The notes: a model not told the origin generated them from the letters alone. A stretch of DNA of 64,000 bases from Pseudoalteromonas luteoviolacea B = ATCC 29581 (GCA_000333235.1 CAPN01000058.1:24976-88975), one strand, 5' to 3'. Counted from the first letter of the stretch, positions 46,007 to 55,448 are shown. Numbers and translations are program-made.

Positions 46007-47537
46007 CGCCGTGGCGCTTGAGCATGAAGCGGTTAGCGCTGAAGATGAAATAGCCACCGAAGTGGTCAGCCGTAAACGCCTGCCATTTGCTTTTGCTAAA
46101 CGTTCAGGTTTACTGCTAAGTACAGAAAAAGACGAGCTAGTTGTTTACACAAGTGGAAATGTGTCGGCTGATGCGTTGCTTGAAGTGCGTCGCTTTGCGA
46201 GTAAGGCGTTTCGTATTGAACAAATTGAAAAAAACCGTTTTGAATTAATGCTAGAAGCCAGTTATCAGCGCGATAGCTCGGAAACTCAGCAGATGATGGA
46301 AGATATTGGTAACGAAGTGGATTTATTTTCACTTGCTGAGGAGCTACCGCAAACCGAAGATTTGCTCGCTGCAGATGACGATGCACCTATTATCAAACTT
46401 ATCAATGCAATGCTCAGTGAGGCAATCAAAGAGGGCGCTTCAGATATACATATCGAAACGTTTGAACAAGATTTAGTGATCCGTTTTCGCGTCGATGGTG
46501 TTTTAAAAGAAGTATTAAAACCAAATCGAAAGCTGTCATCTTTATTAGTCTCGCGTATAAAAGTAATGGCGAAACTCGACATTGCTGAAAAGCGTGTACC
46601 TCAAGATGGCCGGATCAGTTTACGGATTGCAGGGCGTGCGGTGGATGTGCGCGTTTCAACGATGCCTTCAAGCTTTGGTGAGCGTGTGGTATTGCGTTTA
46701 CTCGATAAAAACAATGCACGCTTAAATTTAGAAGATTTAGGCATGACAGAAAGCAATCGTATTCGTTTTGCTGATATGATAGCGAAACCGCACGGCATTA
46801 TTCTTGTAACTGGTCCAACTGGCTCGGGTAAAAGTACAACCCTGTACGCAGGTCTTGCTCAAATCAACAGCAAAGACCGCAATATTTTGACGGTAGAAGA
46901 TCCAATTGAATATGAGATCCCAGGTATCGGTCAGACCCAGGTAAATACTAAAGTAGACATGACCTTTGCTCGTGGACTTCGTGCAATTTTGCGTCAGGAT
47001 CCAGACGTTGTGATGGTCGGTGAGATCCGTGATTTAGAGACTGCTCAAATTGCGGTACAAGCTTCGTTAACTGGTCACTTAGTAATGTCAACATTACACA
47101 CCAATACAGCGTCCGGTGCGATCACTCGTATGGAAGATATGGGTGTTGAACCCTTCTTGTTGTCTTCGAGTTTGCTCGGCGTATTATCACAACGATTAGT
47201 TAGAACTTTATGCCCTTCCTGTAAGTCTCCTCATCATGCAGATGAGCGTGAATGTGAATTACTTGGCGTAGATAAGGTCAACCCTCCGACGATTTTCCGC
47301 GCGGTTGGCTGTGAATCCTGTAATTTCAACGGTTACAAAGGGCGAACAGGGATACATGAATTGCTCGTAGTTGATGAGCATATTCGTGAATTGATCCACA
47401 GTGGTAAAGGCGAACAAGCCGTTGAAAAATATATTCGCAAGAATAATCCTAGTATTCGCCAAGATGGCATTTCACGCGTATTAGCGGGTAAAACTACATT
47501 GGAAGAAGTACTTCGAGTCACACGTGAGGAAGGTTAA
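45981..47537 (+). CDS. gspE: Type II secretion ATPase GspE
   Basis: A 518-residue ATPase; an in-frame ATG 15 bp downstream (45996) is an alternative start. The ATPase core has Walker [15 protein letters not shown] (about 275-288), the Asp box ([17 protein letters not shown]), Walker [16 protein letters not shown] (about 338-352) and the His box [13 protein letters not shown] four-Cys zinc module (CPSCKSP and CESCNFNG, about 413-456) inserts near the C-terminus. It drives pseudopilus assembly from the cytoplasm through GspL. It overlaps gspD by 26 bp and gspF by one base. Confidence 0.97.
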   Translation: MTSTTMTNNAVALEHEAVSAEDEIATEVVSRKRLPFAFAKRSGLLLSTEKDELVVYTSGNVSADALLEVRRFASKAFRIEQIEKNRFELMLEASYQRDSSETQQMMEDIGNEVDLFSLAEELPQTEDLLAADDDAPIIKLINAMLSEAIKEGASDIHIETFEQDLVIRFRVDGVLKEVLKPNRKLSSLLVSRIKVMAKLDIAEKRVPQDGRISLRIAGRAVDVRVSTMPSSFGERVVLRLLDKNNARLNLEDLGMTESNRIRFADMIAKPHGIILVTGPTGSGKSTTLYAGLAQINSKDRNILTVEDPIEYEIPGIGQTQVNTKVDMTFARGLRAILRQDPDVVMVGEIRDLETAQIAVQASLTGHLVMSTLHTNTASGAITRMEDMGVEPFLLSSSLLGVLSQRLVRTLCPSCKSPHHADERECELLGVDKVNPPTIFRAVGCESCNFNGYKGRTGIHELLVVDEHIRELIHSGKGEQAVEKYIRKNNPSIRQDGISRVLAGKTTLEEVLRVTREEG

Positions 47538-48766
47538 TGGCGGCCTTTGAATACCGTGCGCTTGACGGGAATGGAAAAGAGAAAAAAGGCATATTAGAAG
47601 CGGATACGGCCAAGCAAGTTCGGGCTCAATTACGTGACAAAGGCTTAATTGCGATGGAGGTTTTACCGGCAGCGCAAAAAGAAAAAGCTTCTAATTCTGC
47701 CTCTTTTAGTTTGTTTAGTCGTGCTTATAAGCCGACTACAGCGGACCTGGCTTTGATTACTCGTCAATTGGCAACCCTTATTCAATCAGCTTTGCCCGTT
47801 GAAGCGGCCGTGATGGCAGTAGCAGAGCAATGTGAGAAACCGAGATTAAAACGCATGCTCATGGCTGTGCGTTCAAAAGTGGTAGAAGGCTATACCTTAG
47901 CGGATGGAATGTCAGAGTTCCCGCACGTATTCGACAATTTATATCGAGCGATGGTTGCCGCAGGCGAAAAATCAGGCCACCTTGATGAAGTGTTAAATCG
48001 TTTAGCTGATTACACCGAACAGCGCCAACATATGCGAAGCCAAATTACGCAAGCGATGGTCTATCCGACTATTTTGGTGATATTTGCGATTGCAATTGTG
48101 TCTGTATTACTTGGTACCGTAGTGCCCAAGATACTGAAAACTTTCGAAAAATCAAAGCAGGCATTACCTTGGACCACTGAATGGGTAATGGCTGCCAGTA
48201 ATTTTGTACAAAACTATTGGCTACCAAGCCTCGTGATCATCATTGCGAGTATCTTTACGATTAAACAGGCGTTGAAACGTCCTAATATTCGTTATTGGTA
48301 TGATAGTAAGCTATTGCAACTACCGGGTTTAGGCAAGGTGAGTCGTGGTATTAATACGGCGCGTTTCGCAAGGACATTAAGTATTTTATCTTCCAGTTCA
48401 GTACCACTGCTTGAAGGCATGAAAATTTCAGGTCAAGTGCTTGAAAATCAGCGTATTAAGAAAGCGGTAAGTGAAGCCGCGACTCGAGTCAGTGAAGGGG
48501 CAAGTCTGCGTGCTGCATTACAGCAAACGAAGTTATTTCCTCCGATGATGATCCATATGATTGCCAGTGGCGAGAAGTCAGGTGAATTAGAACAAATGCT
48601 AGAGCGTGCTGCGAATAACCAAGATAGAGAATTTGAGAGTATGGTTAATGTCACGTTGAAACTGCTAGAACCAGCAATGATAGCGGGAATGGCAGTGATA
48701 GTGTTATTTATAGTTATGGCTATTTTGCAGCCAATTATGGCAATGAACAAAGCAATAGGCCTTTAG
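47537..48766 (+). CDS. gspF: Type II secretion inner-membrane platform protein GspF
   Basis: A 409-residue platform protein with three membrane helices (about 173-193, 224-244, 377-400). Two cytoplasmic repeats carry LALITRQLATLIQSALPVEA (about 73-92) and FARTLSILSSSSVPLLEGM (about 276-294). YPTILVIFAIAIVSVLLG and MIASGEKSGELEQMLERAA are also typical. GspF links the ATPase GspE to pseudopilin assembly. Its ATG overlaps the gspE stop (TAATG). Confidence 0.97.
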   Translation: MAAFEYRALDGNGKEKKGILEADTAKQVRAQLRDKGLIAMEVLPAAQKEKASNSASFSLFSRAYKPTTADLALITRQLATLIQSALPVEAAVMAVAEQCEKPRLKRMLMAVRSKVVEGYTLADGMSEFPHVFDNLYRAMVAAGEKSGHLDEVLNRLADYTEQRQHMRSQITQAMVYPTILVIFAIAIVSVLLGTVVPKILKTFEKSKQALPWTTEWVMAASNFVQNYWLPSLVIIIASIFTIKQALKRPNIRYWYDSKLLQLPGLGKVSRGINTARFARTLSILSSSSVPLLEGMKISGQVLENQRIKKAVSEAATRVSEGASLRAALQQTKLFPPMMIHMIASGEKSGELEQMLERAANNQDREFESMVNVTLKLLEPAMIAGMAVIVLFIVMAILQPIMAMNKAIGL

Positions 48767-48834
48767 GTCAAAGAAATTAAGGCATTGATTCTTCAGTGCC
48801 TAATAACAATCACCAGTATAAAGAGGTAAATAAC

Positions 48835-49254
48835 GTGAGAAAGCAATCTGGTTTTTCATTATTGGAAGTGATGGTGGTACTGGTTATCATCGGAATGATC
48901 ATGTCAATTGTGGCGCCAAATATTATGGGCCAGCAAGAAGAAGCGGCAATGGATAAAGCACGTCTAGATATTCAGCAGCTTGAAGATGCGATGAATATGT
49001 ATAAGTTGAAAAATAAGGCGTATCCATCAACAGAGCAAGGGCTTGAGTCATTAGTAAACAAAACGTCAGTCGAGCCTGTGCCATCGCGCTTTCCTGAAGG
49101 TGGTTTTATTTCGAAATTACCCGAAGATCCGTGGGGTAATCCGTATCAGCTTGTAAGCCCAGGCGAAATGGGAAAAATCGATATTTTTTCAATGGGCCCT
49201 GATGGTGAAGCGGGCACAGACGATGATATTGGCAACTGGGATCAAGAAAAGTAA
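48835..49254 (+). CDS. gspG: Major pseudopilin GspG
   Basis: A 139-residue pseudopilin. The GTG at 48835 with an AGAGG site 8 bp upstream is chosen, because it gives the short basic leader VRKQSG; the open frame continues 39 bp further up without a family match. The prepilin peptidase cuts G-F in SGFSLLEVMVVLVIIGMI, with Glu5 present. The C-terminal domain has the WGNPYQLVSPG and DIFSMGPDGEAGTDDDIGNW segments, the latter a calcium site of GspG. It is the main subunit of the pseudopilus. Confidence 0.95.
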   Translation: MRKQSGFSLLEVMVVLVIIGMIMSIVAPNIMGQQEEAAMDKARLDIQQLEDAMNMYKLKNKAYPSTEQGLESLVNKTSVEPVPSRFPEGGFISKLPEDPWGNPYQLVSPGEMGKIDIFSMGPDGEAGTDDDIGNWDQEK

Positions 49255-49268
49255 TCGAGTCTTCAATT

Positions 49269-49868
49269 TTGCTAAGCAGTAGCCTACCAACTTCAAGTTC
49301 ATCCCAACGCCACATCGGATTTAGTCTAATAGAAATCCTTGTGGTGTTGGTGATCATTGCGTTTGCAACTCAACTCGTGGTTTATAGCCTAGATGATGAT
49401 CATGAAGAAGCGCTAGCTAAACACGCGCTTCGTCTTCATACCACAATTAACATGGCCTCAGAGTTTGCGGTGCTGAATCAAGTGGAGCTTGGTATGATGT
49501 TGGAAAAGCAAACCCTTGAGTTTTTAGTCTATGACGGAGAAAATTGGATCACCTTAGAGGGTGAAGATATGTTTGAACCGATCGAGCTTGGTGAAGCATA
49601 TCGATTAACATTGAATCTAGACGATCTAACGTGGTCACAAGATAACTTGCTTGAACAAGCTAATTGGCGGGAGATTTTAAGCGCCGGTGATGAATCATTA
49701 CTGGAGCAGAAAAAACGCAAGATCCCGCAAGTATTATTGCTGTCATCCGGTGAAATGAGTGCATTTCAACTGCAACTAGAGGCTGATGGGTTTGTTGAAC
49801 CAATTTATTTTATTGACGGTGAATACGTAGCTCCCGCTAAGCTTCGTAAGGAACCTGAAGATGAGTAA
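49269..49868 (+). CDS. gspH: Minor pseudopilin GspH
   Basis: About 199 residues. The only start codons before the prepilin motif in this frame are non-ATG; the TTG at 49269 is the best available but has a weak ribosome site. The leader is 17 residues and Ser-rich, longer than usual (MLSSSLPTSSSSQRHIG). Cleavage precedes FSLIEILVVLVIIAFATQLV, with Glu5 intact. The rest is acidic and poorly conserved, as usual for GspH. Minor pseudopilins form the pseudopilus tip. It overlaps gspI by 8 bp. Confidence 0.88.
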   Translation: MLSSSLPTSSSSQRHIGFSLIEILVVLVIIAFATQLVVYSLDDDHEEALAKHALRLHTTINMASEFAVLNQVELGMMLEKQTLEFLVYDGENWITLEGEDMFEPIELGEAYRLTLNLDDLTWSQDNLLEQANWREILSAGDESLLEQKKRKIPQVLLLSSGEMSAFQLQLEADGFVEPIYFIDGEYVAPAKLRKEPEDE

Positions 49869-50238
49869 AAGCAACGGCTTTACCTTGTTAGAAGTGATGG
49901 TTGCACTGAGCATTTGTGCGCTTGCGGGTATCGCTGCAATGCAAACTACTGGCCAGCATATTGTTCATGTTTCTAGTATTGAATCTCAGACTTATGCTTC
50001 TTGGGTGGCAGAGAATCGTCTGGCTACGCTTAAAGCCAGTGCTACAGTTAGCGTCCCGAAAAATGGTGAAAAAGGTGAAGAAGAACTGGCGGGACTTACT
50101 TGGTATTGGCAACAAGTGGTCACACCAACACAAGCTCCAGACTTCGTTAAAGTGACAGTGAATGTATTTAGTGATGAAGCAATGCAAAATCTCGAATACG
50201 ACTTATCGACTTATCTTTTGAAAGAGATAACCCGATGA
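49861..50238 (+). CDS. gspI: Minor pseudopilin GspI
   Basis: A 125-residue minor pseudopilin. The leader MSKSNG is followed by FTLLEVMVALSICALAGIAA, with Glu5. ASWVAENRLATLKA (about 42-55) and the GLTWYWQQVVTPTQAPDFVKV region (split over about 78-98) match GspI. It starts the tip complex with GspJ and GspK. It overlaps the genes on both sides, and the ATG at 49861 precedes the gspH stop. Confidence 0.95.
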   Translation: MSKSNGFTLLEVMVALSICALAGIAAMQTTGQHIVHVSSIESQTYASWVAENRLATLKASATVSVPKNGEKGEEELAGLTWYWQQVVTPTQAPDFVKVTVNVFSDEAMQNLEYDLSTYLLKEITR

Positions 50239-50891
50239 AGCAAAAAGGGTTTACTTTGTTAGAGGTCATGGTGGCATTGGCGATTTTAGCGGTTGTTGTC
50301 ATGGCCACACACCAGATCTTAGAGTCCACGATGAATGCCCAAGAAGCTTCGGAGGAAACTCTCGTTGAAATTGAGCAGTGGCAAACTGTATTTCGTTTCA
50401 TGGATCAAGATTTCAGTCAGATGAGTAGTCGAGAAGTGCGCAATGAAGTAGGAGATGAAGCGCCAAGCTACGTACTTCATGGTCGTTATCAATTTGAAAG
50501 TCAGTATGATGGTATAGGATTTGTACGTGACGGTTGGATTAACCCTATCAGTTTACTCCCGCGTTCAGAGTTGCAAGCTGTTGGGTATCGTGTTGTGGAC
50601 GATAAATTGCAGAGGATGTATCGAATTTACGTTGACCAACTCGATGGCACAGAACCAAAAGTGCAAGTGTTATTAGATGATGTGGAAGAACTGAAATTCG
50701 AGTTTTTAGATAAAGCGCAAAAGTGGCAAGAAGAATGGCGCTTGAAAGCATTACCACTGGCGATAGCAGTGACGGTAAAGCAAAAAGATAAAGCGCAGAT
50801 TCGCCGCGTGTTTGCTGTACCTGGACTTGGTGAAGAAGTACAAACATCGCCTAATAGTAATGATGGTGCGCGTGGGGGCGAAAATGGTTAA
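50235..50891 (+). CDS. gspJ: Minor pseudopilin GspJ
   Basis: A 218-residue minor pseudopilin. The leader MKQKG is followed by FTLLEVMVALAILAVVVMAT with Glu5. RFMDQDFSQMSSREVRNE (about 55-72), GIGFVRDGWINP (about 94-105) and LQAVGYRV (about 114-121) match GspJ. The C-terminus is loop-like (SPNSNDGARGGENG). GspJ joins GspI and GspK at the pseudopilus tip. It overlaps gspI by 4 bp and gspK by 8 bp. Confidence 0.95.
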   Translation: MKQKGFTLLEVMVALAILAVVVMATHQILESTMNAQEASEETLVEIEQWQTVFRFMDQDFSQMSSREVRNEVGDEAPSYVLHGRYQFESQYDGIGFVRDGWINPISLLPRSELQAVGYRVVDDKLQRMYRIYVDQLDGTEPKVQVLLDDVEELKFEFLDKAQKWQEEWRLKALPLAIAVTVKQKDKAQIRRVFAVPGLGEEVQTSPNSNDGARGGENG

Positions 50892-51870
50892 ACAGACCGG
50901 CGCTGCGCTCGTTATCGTTTTGTTTATTGTTGCGCTCGCAGCAACTATTGCCGCTGATATGGCGGTCAATTTAATGGTGCAAGTTCAAAAAACAACCAAT
51001 ATTCAGCAGCATCAGCAATCTAAATGGTATGCCTATGCTGCTGAAGAGTTAGCTAAAAAAGTATTGCTAGAAGTAAAAAAAGAAAAAGGGGATGTGATCC
51101 ATCTTGGACAGGTTTGGGCACAAGAACCTGAGCCCTATCCCGTTGATAATGGATATTTGAAGGTTGGTCTTAACGATCTGCATGCGTGTTTAAATCTAAA
51201 TGCATTAGCGCAAGCGCCAAGCAACGATGATAAAAACAGCACACAAGGTAAGAATCCAGCTCATCGAGCATTGTTGTATCTATTACAAAACATTGAAGAG
51301 CTAGGCAACGAAGAATCTGAAGAGACCTTGGCTGATAGCGTTTATGATTGGATTGATGCAGACAGTATTACTTATCGGTCTGGTGCGGAAGAAGACGAAT
51401 ACATGTCTAATCGCATGCCGTATCTTACAGCAAACAATTTACTTGCTTCTGTATCGGAGTTACGGGTTATTAAGGGGTTTAACCCCTTAGTCATGGAAAA
51501 GTTACTGCCCTATGTGTGTGTGATCCCAGGTTACAGTGAACTAAAGATCAACATAAATACCTTAGAAGCCGAACACGCCATGTTACTCAGTGCCGTGATC
51601 CCGGAATTAAGTGTTTCAAGTGCTGAGGCTGCAATCTCAGCAAGACCTGAACAAGGTTATGAAAAAGTAACCGACTTCATTGAAGAATTAAAAAAGCAGG
51701 GCGCAAAAGATCTCAACAAAGTTGATGAGCTATTGACCGTCAATAGTGAGCACTTTCAACTGGTTGCTCAAGCGTTTTTTAACGAACGGCGCTTTAGTAT
51801 GACCAGTACGTTAGTGGTAAAAGACAGTCAAGTAATCGTCCTTGCACGGAAATTTGGAGGCGTGCAGTGA
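50884..51870 (+). CDS. gspK: Minor pseudopilin GspK
   Basis: A 328-residue protein from the ATG at 50884, which has a GGGGG-type site and overlaps gspJ by 8 bp; the open frame extends further up but without leader character. The leader MVKQTG is followed by AALVIVLFIVALAATIAADM, without Glu at position 5, as expected for GspK, which caps the tip. The large globular domain has DLHACLNLNALAQAP (about 100-114), DWIDADSITYRSGAE (about 156-170) and a helix-hairpin-helix-like C-terminal part. Overlaps gspL by 4 bp. Confidence 0.94.
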   Translation: MVKQTGAALVIVLFIVALAATIAADMAVNLMVQVQKTTNIQQHQQSKWYAYAAEELAKKVLLEVKKEKGDVIHLGQVWAQEPEPYPVDNGYLKVGLNDLHACLNLNALAQAPSNDDKNSTQGKNPAHRALLYLLQNIEELGNEESEETLADSVYDWIDADSITYRSGAEEDEYMSNRMPYLTANNLLASVSELRVIKGFNPLVMEKLLPYVCVIPGYSELKININTLEAEHAMLLSAVIPELSVSSAEAAISARPEQGYEKVTDFIEELKKQGAKDLNKVDELLTVNSEHFQLVAQAFFNERRFSMTSTLVVKDSQVIVLARKFGGVQ

Positions 51871-53069
51871 AAGAAATGTTATTGATCCGCATCGGGACAA
51901 AATCGAGCAATGCGGTTCATTGGTTGATTTGGAGCTCAGTGGATGAACAAATCATCGCCAGTGGTGAATTGCCATCTTGTGATCTGTCAATATTAGAAGA
52001 AAAAGCGCAAAGCAGAGAAACGGTGGTGTTATTGCCGAGTGACCAAGTTACGCTTAAAACCGTTCCATTGCCAACAAAATGGGGCCGAAAGCTTGAGCAA
52101 GCTTTACCTTATTTAATTGAAGAGCAAATTGCGCAAGATATCGACTCCATTTTTATTGCCACTGAGCAAGCAACGATGGTTGATGACAAACATGCTATCC
52201 GCATTGCATATTGCGATAAAGCTTGGTTACAAAATTGGTTAAGCTACTTCTCAAAAGCGAATATTGAGGTACACCGATTGATCCCAGACGCATTATTGCT
52301 ACCAAGTGATGACGAAGCAACAGCACATATGGTGCAACTTGGTGATCAGTGGTTACTTAAGTACTCGAATTGGCAAATTGCTGCAATTGAATCTAGTTGG
52401 TTAGCGACATTTATTAAAGCCGCTAACATTACTCACATTAAGCATTATTGTCCGGTTAACGTTGAGTTTGCTGGTGTTCAATTAGAAGCAAAACAAGAGC
52501 AGTTTGATCTGCCATTGGCACTTTTTGCCAAGCAACTACCTTTGCAAAAACTCACGTTGAATCAAGGTACCTTTGCCGTTAAGAAAAAGCAACCACAGTG
52601 GTGGAGTGATTGGCGCAGTGGGTTGTTTGCAGCATCTGCAGCGCTAGTTGCATTTGTAGTGGTGAAATCGGTCCAGTTGGTGGCGTTAAACAAAGAAGTT
52701 GAACAGCTGAAAGCACAGGCTGTGCAAACCTATCAAGATGCTTTTCCTGGCAAAGTCGTAAGACCGCATTTATTGCGCTCTCAATTGCGTAATGCGCTGG
52801 CAGGATTAGACGGCAGTCCATCAACCAACTTTTTAAAATTGACGGAGCAATTAGTCACGGTATTAACGCAAGTAAATGCGTTTAGTATCGAAACTATGCG
52901 GTTTGACCAGCGTCGAAATGAGCTGCGCATTCGTGCTAGAGGTAAAGATTTCCAATCATTTGGACAAGTTAAAGCGTTGTTAGAGCAGTTGGGGCTAGAA
53001 GTTGATCAAGGATCTTTGAACAATGATGGTGATTTTATTATTGGTGAGCTGCGAGTGAAGGGGGCGTAA
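51867..53069 (+). CDS. gspL: Type II secretion protein GspL
   Basis: A 400-residue protein with a GTG start (GGAGG site 6 bp upstream) inside the gspK stop region. The actin-like cytoplasmic part (about 1-235) has EQALPYLIEEQIAQDID (about 77-93), the region that binds GspE. One membrane helix follows (about 249-270, SGLFAASAALVAFVVVKSVQ), then a periplasmic ferredoxin-like domain. GspL recruits the ATPase to the platform with GspM, which is encoded next and overlaps by one base. Confidence 0.93.
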   Translation: MKEMLLIRIGTKSSNAVHWLIWSSVDEQIIASGELPSCDLSILEEKAQSRETVVLLPSDQVTLKTVPLPTKWGRKLEQALPYLIEEQIAQDIDSIFIATEQATMVDDKHAIRIAYCDKAWLQNWLSYFSKANIEVHRLIPDALLLPSDDEATAHMVQLGDQWLLKYSNWQIAAIESSWLATFIKAANITHIKHYCPVNVEFAGVQLEAKQEQFDLPLALFAKQLPLQKLTLNQGTFAVKKKQPQWWSDWRSGLFAASAALVAFVVVKSVQLVALNKEVEQLKAQAVQTYQDAFPGKVVRPHLLRSQLRNALAGLDGSPSTNFLKLTEQLVTVLTQVNAFSIETMRFDQRRNELRIRARGKDFQSFGQVKALLEQLGLEVDQGSLNNDGDFIIGELRVKGA

Positions 53070-53545
53070 TGAAAGACAAAGCACTCAATTACTGGCACGG
53101 CTTAAAAGATCAAGAGCAACGCTTATTACTCATCGCGGGCATTGTGTTTGTCTTTTTTGTCTTAGTGATGGGAATTATTAAACCGCTCAATGAAGGCTTA
53201 GAAAAAGCCTCAAAGGAGCGTCAACAACAAATCGAACTGGTTGCATGGGTGGACGAAAGTGTTGCAAAATTAAAAGCCGGTGCGCCAAAGCAAGTGTCTA
53301 GTTCTGGCTCAATAAGCCAAGTGGTTAATAGCACGCGTGGGCGCTACAACATCACTATCTCAAAGATGCAGCCAACCGATAACTCCCTGCGGTTAACGAT
53401 TGATTCGGTGGAATTTAATAAATTAATTAGTTGGCTAGACGAGCTCGTTCAGCGCCACGGCGTCTTGGTGGAAAATCTAGAGTTAAGTCAAGATACGCAG
53501 CCAGGTTTTGTGCGGATCAGCCGTTTAGTTTTGGAGAAACCGTAG
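53069..53545 (+). CDS. gspM: Type II secretion protein GspM
   Basis: A 158-residue protein. A short cytoplasmic lead (YWHGLKDQEQRLL) precedes one membrane helix (about 19-39, LIAGIVFVFFVLVMGIIKPL). The periplasmic domain is ferredoxin-like and ends with LVENLELSQDTQPGFVRISR. It pairs with GspL. Start overlaps the gspL stop (TAATG), and the stop overlaps the gspN GTG (TAGTG). Confidence 0.92.
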   Translation: MKDKALNYWHGLKDQEQRLLLIAGIVFVFFVLVMGIIKPLNEGLEKASKERQQQIELVAWVDESVAKLKAGAPKQVSSSGSISQVVNSTRGRYNITISKMQPTDNSLRLTIDSVEFNKLISWLDELVQRHGVLVENLELSQDTQPGFVRISRLVLEKP

Positions 53546-54303
53546 TGAAACACTCACTGACTTTAGTGCTCATCTTTATTTTAAGTTTGGGGTTTTTTAT
53601 TTTTTGGCAGTTACCTGCTGCAGTAGCGGTTCAATTGGCTTCTTCTGCATTACCACCAAGTGTTCAATTCGGCCAATTATCAGGCAGTTTATGGCATGGC
53701 CATGTTACCGAAGTACGCGTACAGCAATTATCGCTTAAAAACCTAGAGTGGGATATTGCGGCCACCTCGTTGATTACGGGTAATCTCAATTTTAAGGTTA
53801 AGCTTGGTAATGCACGAGATAAATCACAAATTTCAGGGCACGGCGATATTTCGATAAATCTTCTGTCGACCTCCGTGACAGTAGAAGAAGCCGTTTTGCG
53901 CTTTAGCGTAGAACAAGCGATGGGCCATGTTACATTACCTTTGCCAGTCGAAGCGAAAGGTCGAGTGATGCTTTCATTGGACCATTTCGTGACGGGTGTG
54001 CCTTATTGCAGTACTTTAGTCGGCGGTATTCGTACACCAAACATCGATGTTAAAGGCCTAAATAGTTGGTTTAGTATTGGTGAGTTAGAAGGGCAATTAC
54101 AATGTAAATCTGGTGGAATTGCAGTGAATGTGTTGCCAGATAATACCTTAGGCCTGCAAGCCGATGCGGTATTGAGTGATAATCTTCAGTTTAGCGTAAA
54201 TGGCAAAATGAAGCCGGATGCTTCCTTGCCAAAAGAAGTTCACGATGCTGTGAAATTTTTAGGCCGAGCAGACAATGAAGGTTATTATCCAATTAAGCTT
54301 TAG
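53545..54303 (+). CDS. gspN: Type II secretion protein GspN
   Basis: A 252-residue protein beginning at a GTG at 53545 with a GGAG site; the open frame upstream of this lies inside gspM and is not used. One N-terminal helix (LTLVLIFILSLGFFIFWQLP, about 5-24) leads to a periplasmic domain rich in beta strands, with QFGQLSGSLWHGHVTEV (about 44-60). GspN is found in only some type II systems, and its exact role is not settled. It closes the gsp operon; the prepilin peptidase gspO is not present in the window. Confidence 0.9.
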   Translation: MKHSLTLVLIFILSLGFFIFWQLPAAVAVQLASSALPPSVQFGQLSGSLWHGHVTEVRVQQLSLKNLEWDIAATSLITGNLNFKVKLGNARDKSQISGHGDISINLLSTSVTVEEAVLRFSVEQAMGHVTLPLPVEAKGRVMLSLDHFVTGVPYCSTLVGGIRTPNIDVKGLNSWFSIGELEGQLQCKSGGIAVNVLPDNTLGLQADAVLSDNLQFSVNGKMKPDASLPKEVHDAVKFLGRADNEGYYPIKL

Positions 54304-54311
54304 GAAGTACG

Positions 54312-54875
54312 ATGCTGCAATTCGAATATGGAAGTGCTCAACGCGAGCAATTGAATCAAGTTTTATCGACATCCGAACACAATTTAGCGTATGTTGAAGG
54401 GTATTTGTTTGGGGATATATGCAGCCCAAACGCGTCAGAGCCAGAGCAGTGGTTGATGGCAATAGGAATTAAGACGGCGAGTTTGACAGAAGAAGACGTG
54501 TTTGCTTTTATGGCGCTGCATCATCATGTTTCTGAAGCCGTGTTCTCACAGCAAGGCTATCTGTTATTGGATGATGAATCTTTTGATTGGTCACAAGCAC
54601 GCAGTTGGAGTTTGGGTTTTTTAGCGAGCGCGACTACTTATCTAGAAACATTGTGTAATGCGAGTGGCCAGTCGGATCAAATGATTGAAGCACTTCAGTT
54701 TAGTGTTGAACAACTTGGATTCTTTGCATTAGAAAAGCAGCATATCATGCAATTTTGTGAAGCTAATCAGTTAAATTTAGAGGTGTTTTTGAACGAACAA
54801 TATGCACTGATGAAAGAGTTTTCTATGCAATTTGCTCGTTTAATTGAAACAGCCGCACAAGTGTTATTTAAGTAA
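54312..54875 (+). CDS. UPF0149/YecA-like protein
   Basis: A 187-residue soluble protein, mostly helical and acidic. The N-terminal stretch LAYVEGYLFGDICSP followed by EPEQWLMAIG (about 24-52) resembles the UPF0149 (YecA/YgfB) fold, which begins with a glycine-containing helix pair of this kind. WSQARSWSLGFLASATTYLE (about 92-111) fits the second half. No metal-binding tail is present. Function is unknown. It starts 8 bp after gspN and so may be co-transcribed with the secretion operon, though it is not a known secretion component. Confidence 0.65.
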   Translation: MLQFEYGSAQREQLNQVLSTSEHNLAYVEGYLFGDICSPNASEPEQWLMAIGIKTASLTEEDVFAFMALHHHVSEAVFSQQGYLLLDDESFDWSQARSWSLGFLASATTYLETLCNASGQSDQMIEALQFSVEQLGFFALEKQHIMQFCEANQLNLEVFLNEQYALMKEFSMQFARLIETAAQVLFK

Positions 54876-54877
54876 TA

Positions 54878-55087
54878 TCAGCGTCCGAATTCTAATTGCA
54901 GCTCAGTGCAACCTCGTTTACATTTTACATAAGCAATACCTGCTTGTTCATCAAATTTAACTGATAGTGCTTGTTTACATGAATCACATAAGCATGTTTT
55001 GCCAAGCATTAGTTTTTTAAGTAACGTTTTTTGGGCAACAAACGAATCACTTTGTCGTTGATTAAGTGCTGAAAAATCCAATGGCAT
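54878..55087 (-). CDS. Small zinc-ribbon-like protein, unnamed
   Basis: A 69-residue protein. Four cysteines form a probable zinc ribbon, arranged as CDSC (about 34-37) and CKRGC (about 56-60), with a fifth Cys at about 32. The N-terminal half is helical (FSALNQRQSDSFVAQKTLLKKL). I do not recognise a named family. It converges on the UPF0149-like gene 3 bp away and is 7 bp downstream of the next minus-strand gene, so the two minus genes probably form an operon. It could bind nucleic acid or protein. Confidence 0.68.
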   Translation of the reverse strand: MPLDFSALNQRQSDSFVAQKTLLKKLMLGKTCLCDSCKQALSVKFDEQAGIAYVKCKRGCTELQLEFGR

Positions 55088-55094
55088 TACCTAG

Positions 55095-55448
55095 CTATTT
55101 TTTATCTTGCAATGAACTTTGTACAATGTCGCAAATTACGGCTAAGCGATCTTCATAGAAATATAAATTTAGCTCTTCGCGTTCACAGTATCGTATATAA
55201 AACTCGTCTAATTTTTTGTTTGTAAGCAAAGCCTCTTGAATGTATTCGTGTTCGCTTTCAGACAAGCTCAATTGACGCTCAATTTCAGACCGAGCTACTT
55301 TTGCCGCCATGCTATGTTGAAGTTGACTGGTTTCTCCAAGCACCGACATACCTTCGCCTAAAAGCGTGTCACGATGCTCTTTGATCATAGGATGGTCGAC
55401 CGTAAAAAAGACTAAAACGATGACCATTAAGAGTAAAAACTTTTTCAT
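55095..55448 (-). CDS. Small exported or membrane-anchored protein, unnamed
   Basis: A 117-residue protein. The N-terminus is basic then hydrophobic (MKKFLLLMVIVLVFFTVDHP), either a signal anchor or a signal peptide without an obvious cleavage site. The remainder is helical and charged, with paired cysteines (YCEREEL and AVICDIV). I recognise no family. Upstream of the zinc-ribbon gene on the same strand. The start has no striking ribosome site, but the signal-like N-terminus supports it. Confidence 0.66.
   Translation of the reverse strand: MKKFLLLMVIVLVFFTVDHPMIKEHRDTLLGEGMSVLGETSQLQHSMAAKVARSEIERQLSLSESEHEYIQEALLTNKKLDEFYIRYCEREELNLYFYEDRLAVICDIVQSSLQDKK

Noticed and set aside
53431..53544. 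gspN starting inside gspM
   Set aside because: The extension is Arg-rich with no signal anchor; the GTG at 53545 has a ribosome site and gives the expected N-terminal helix.
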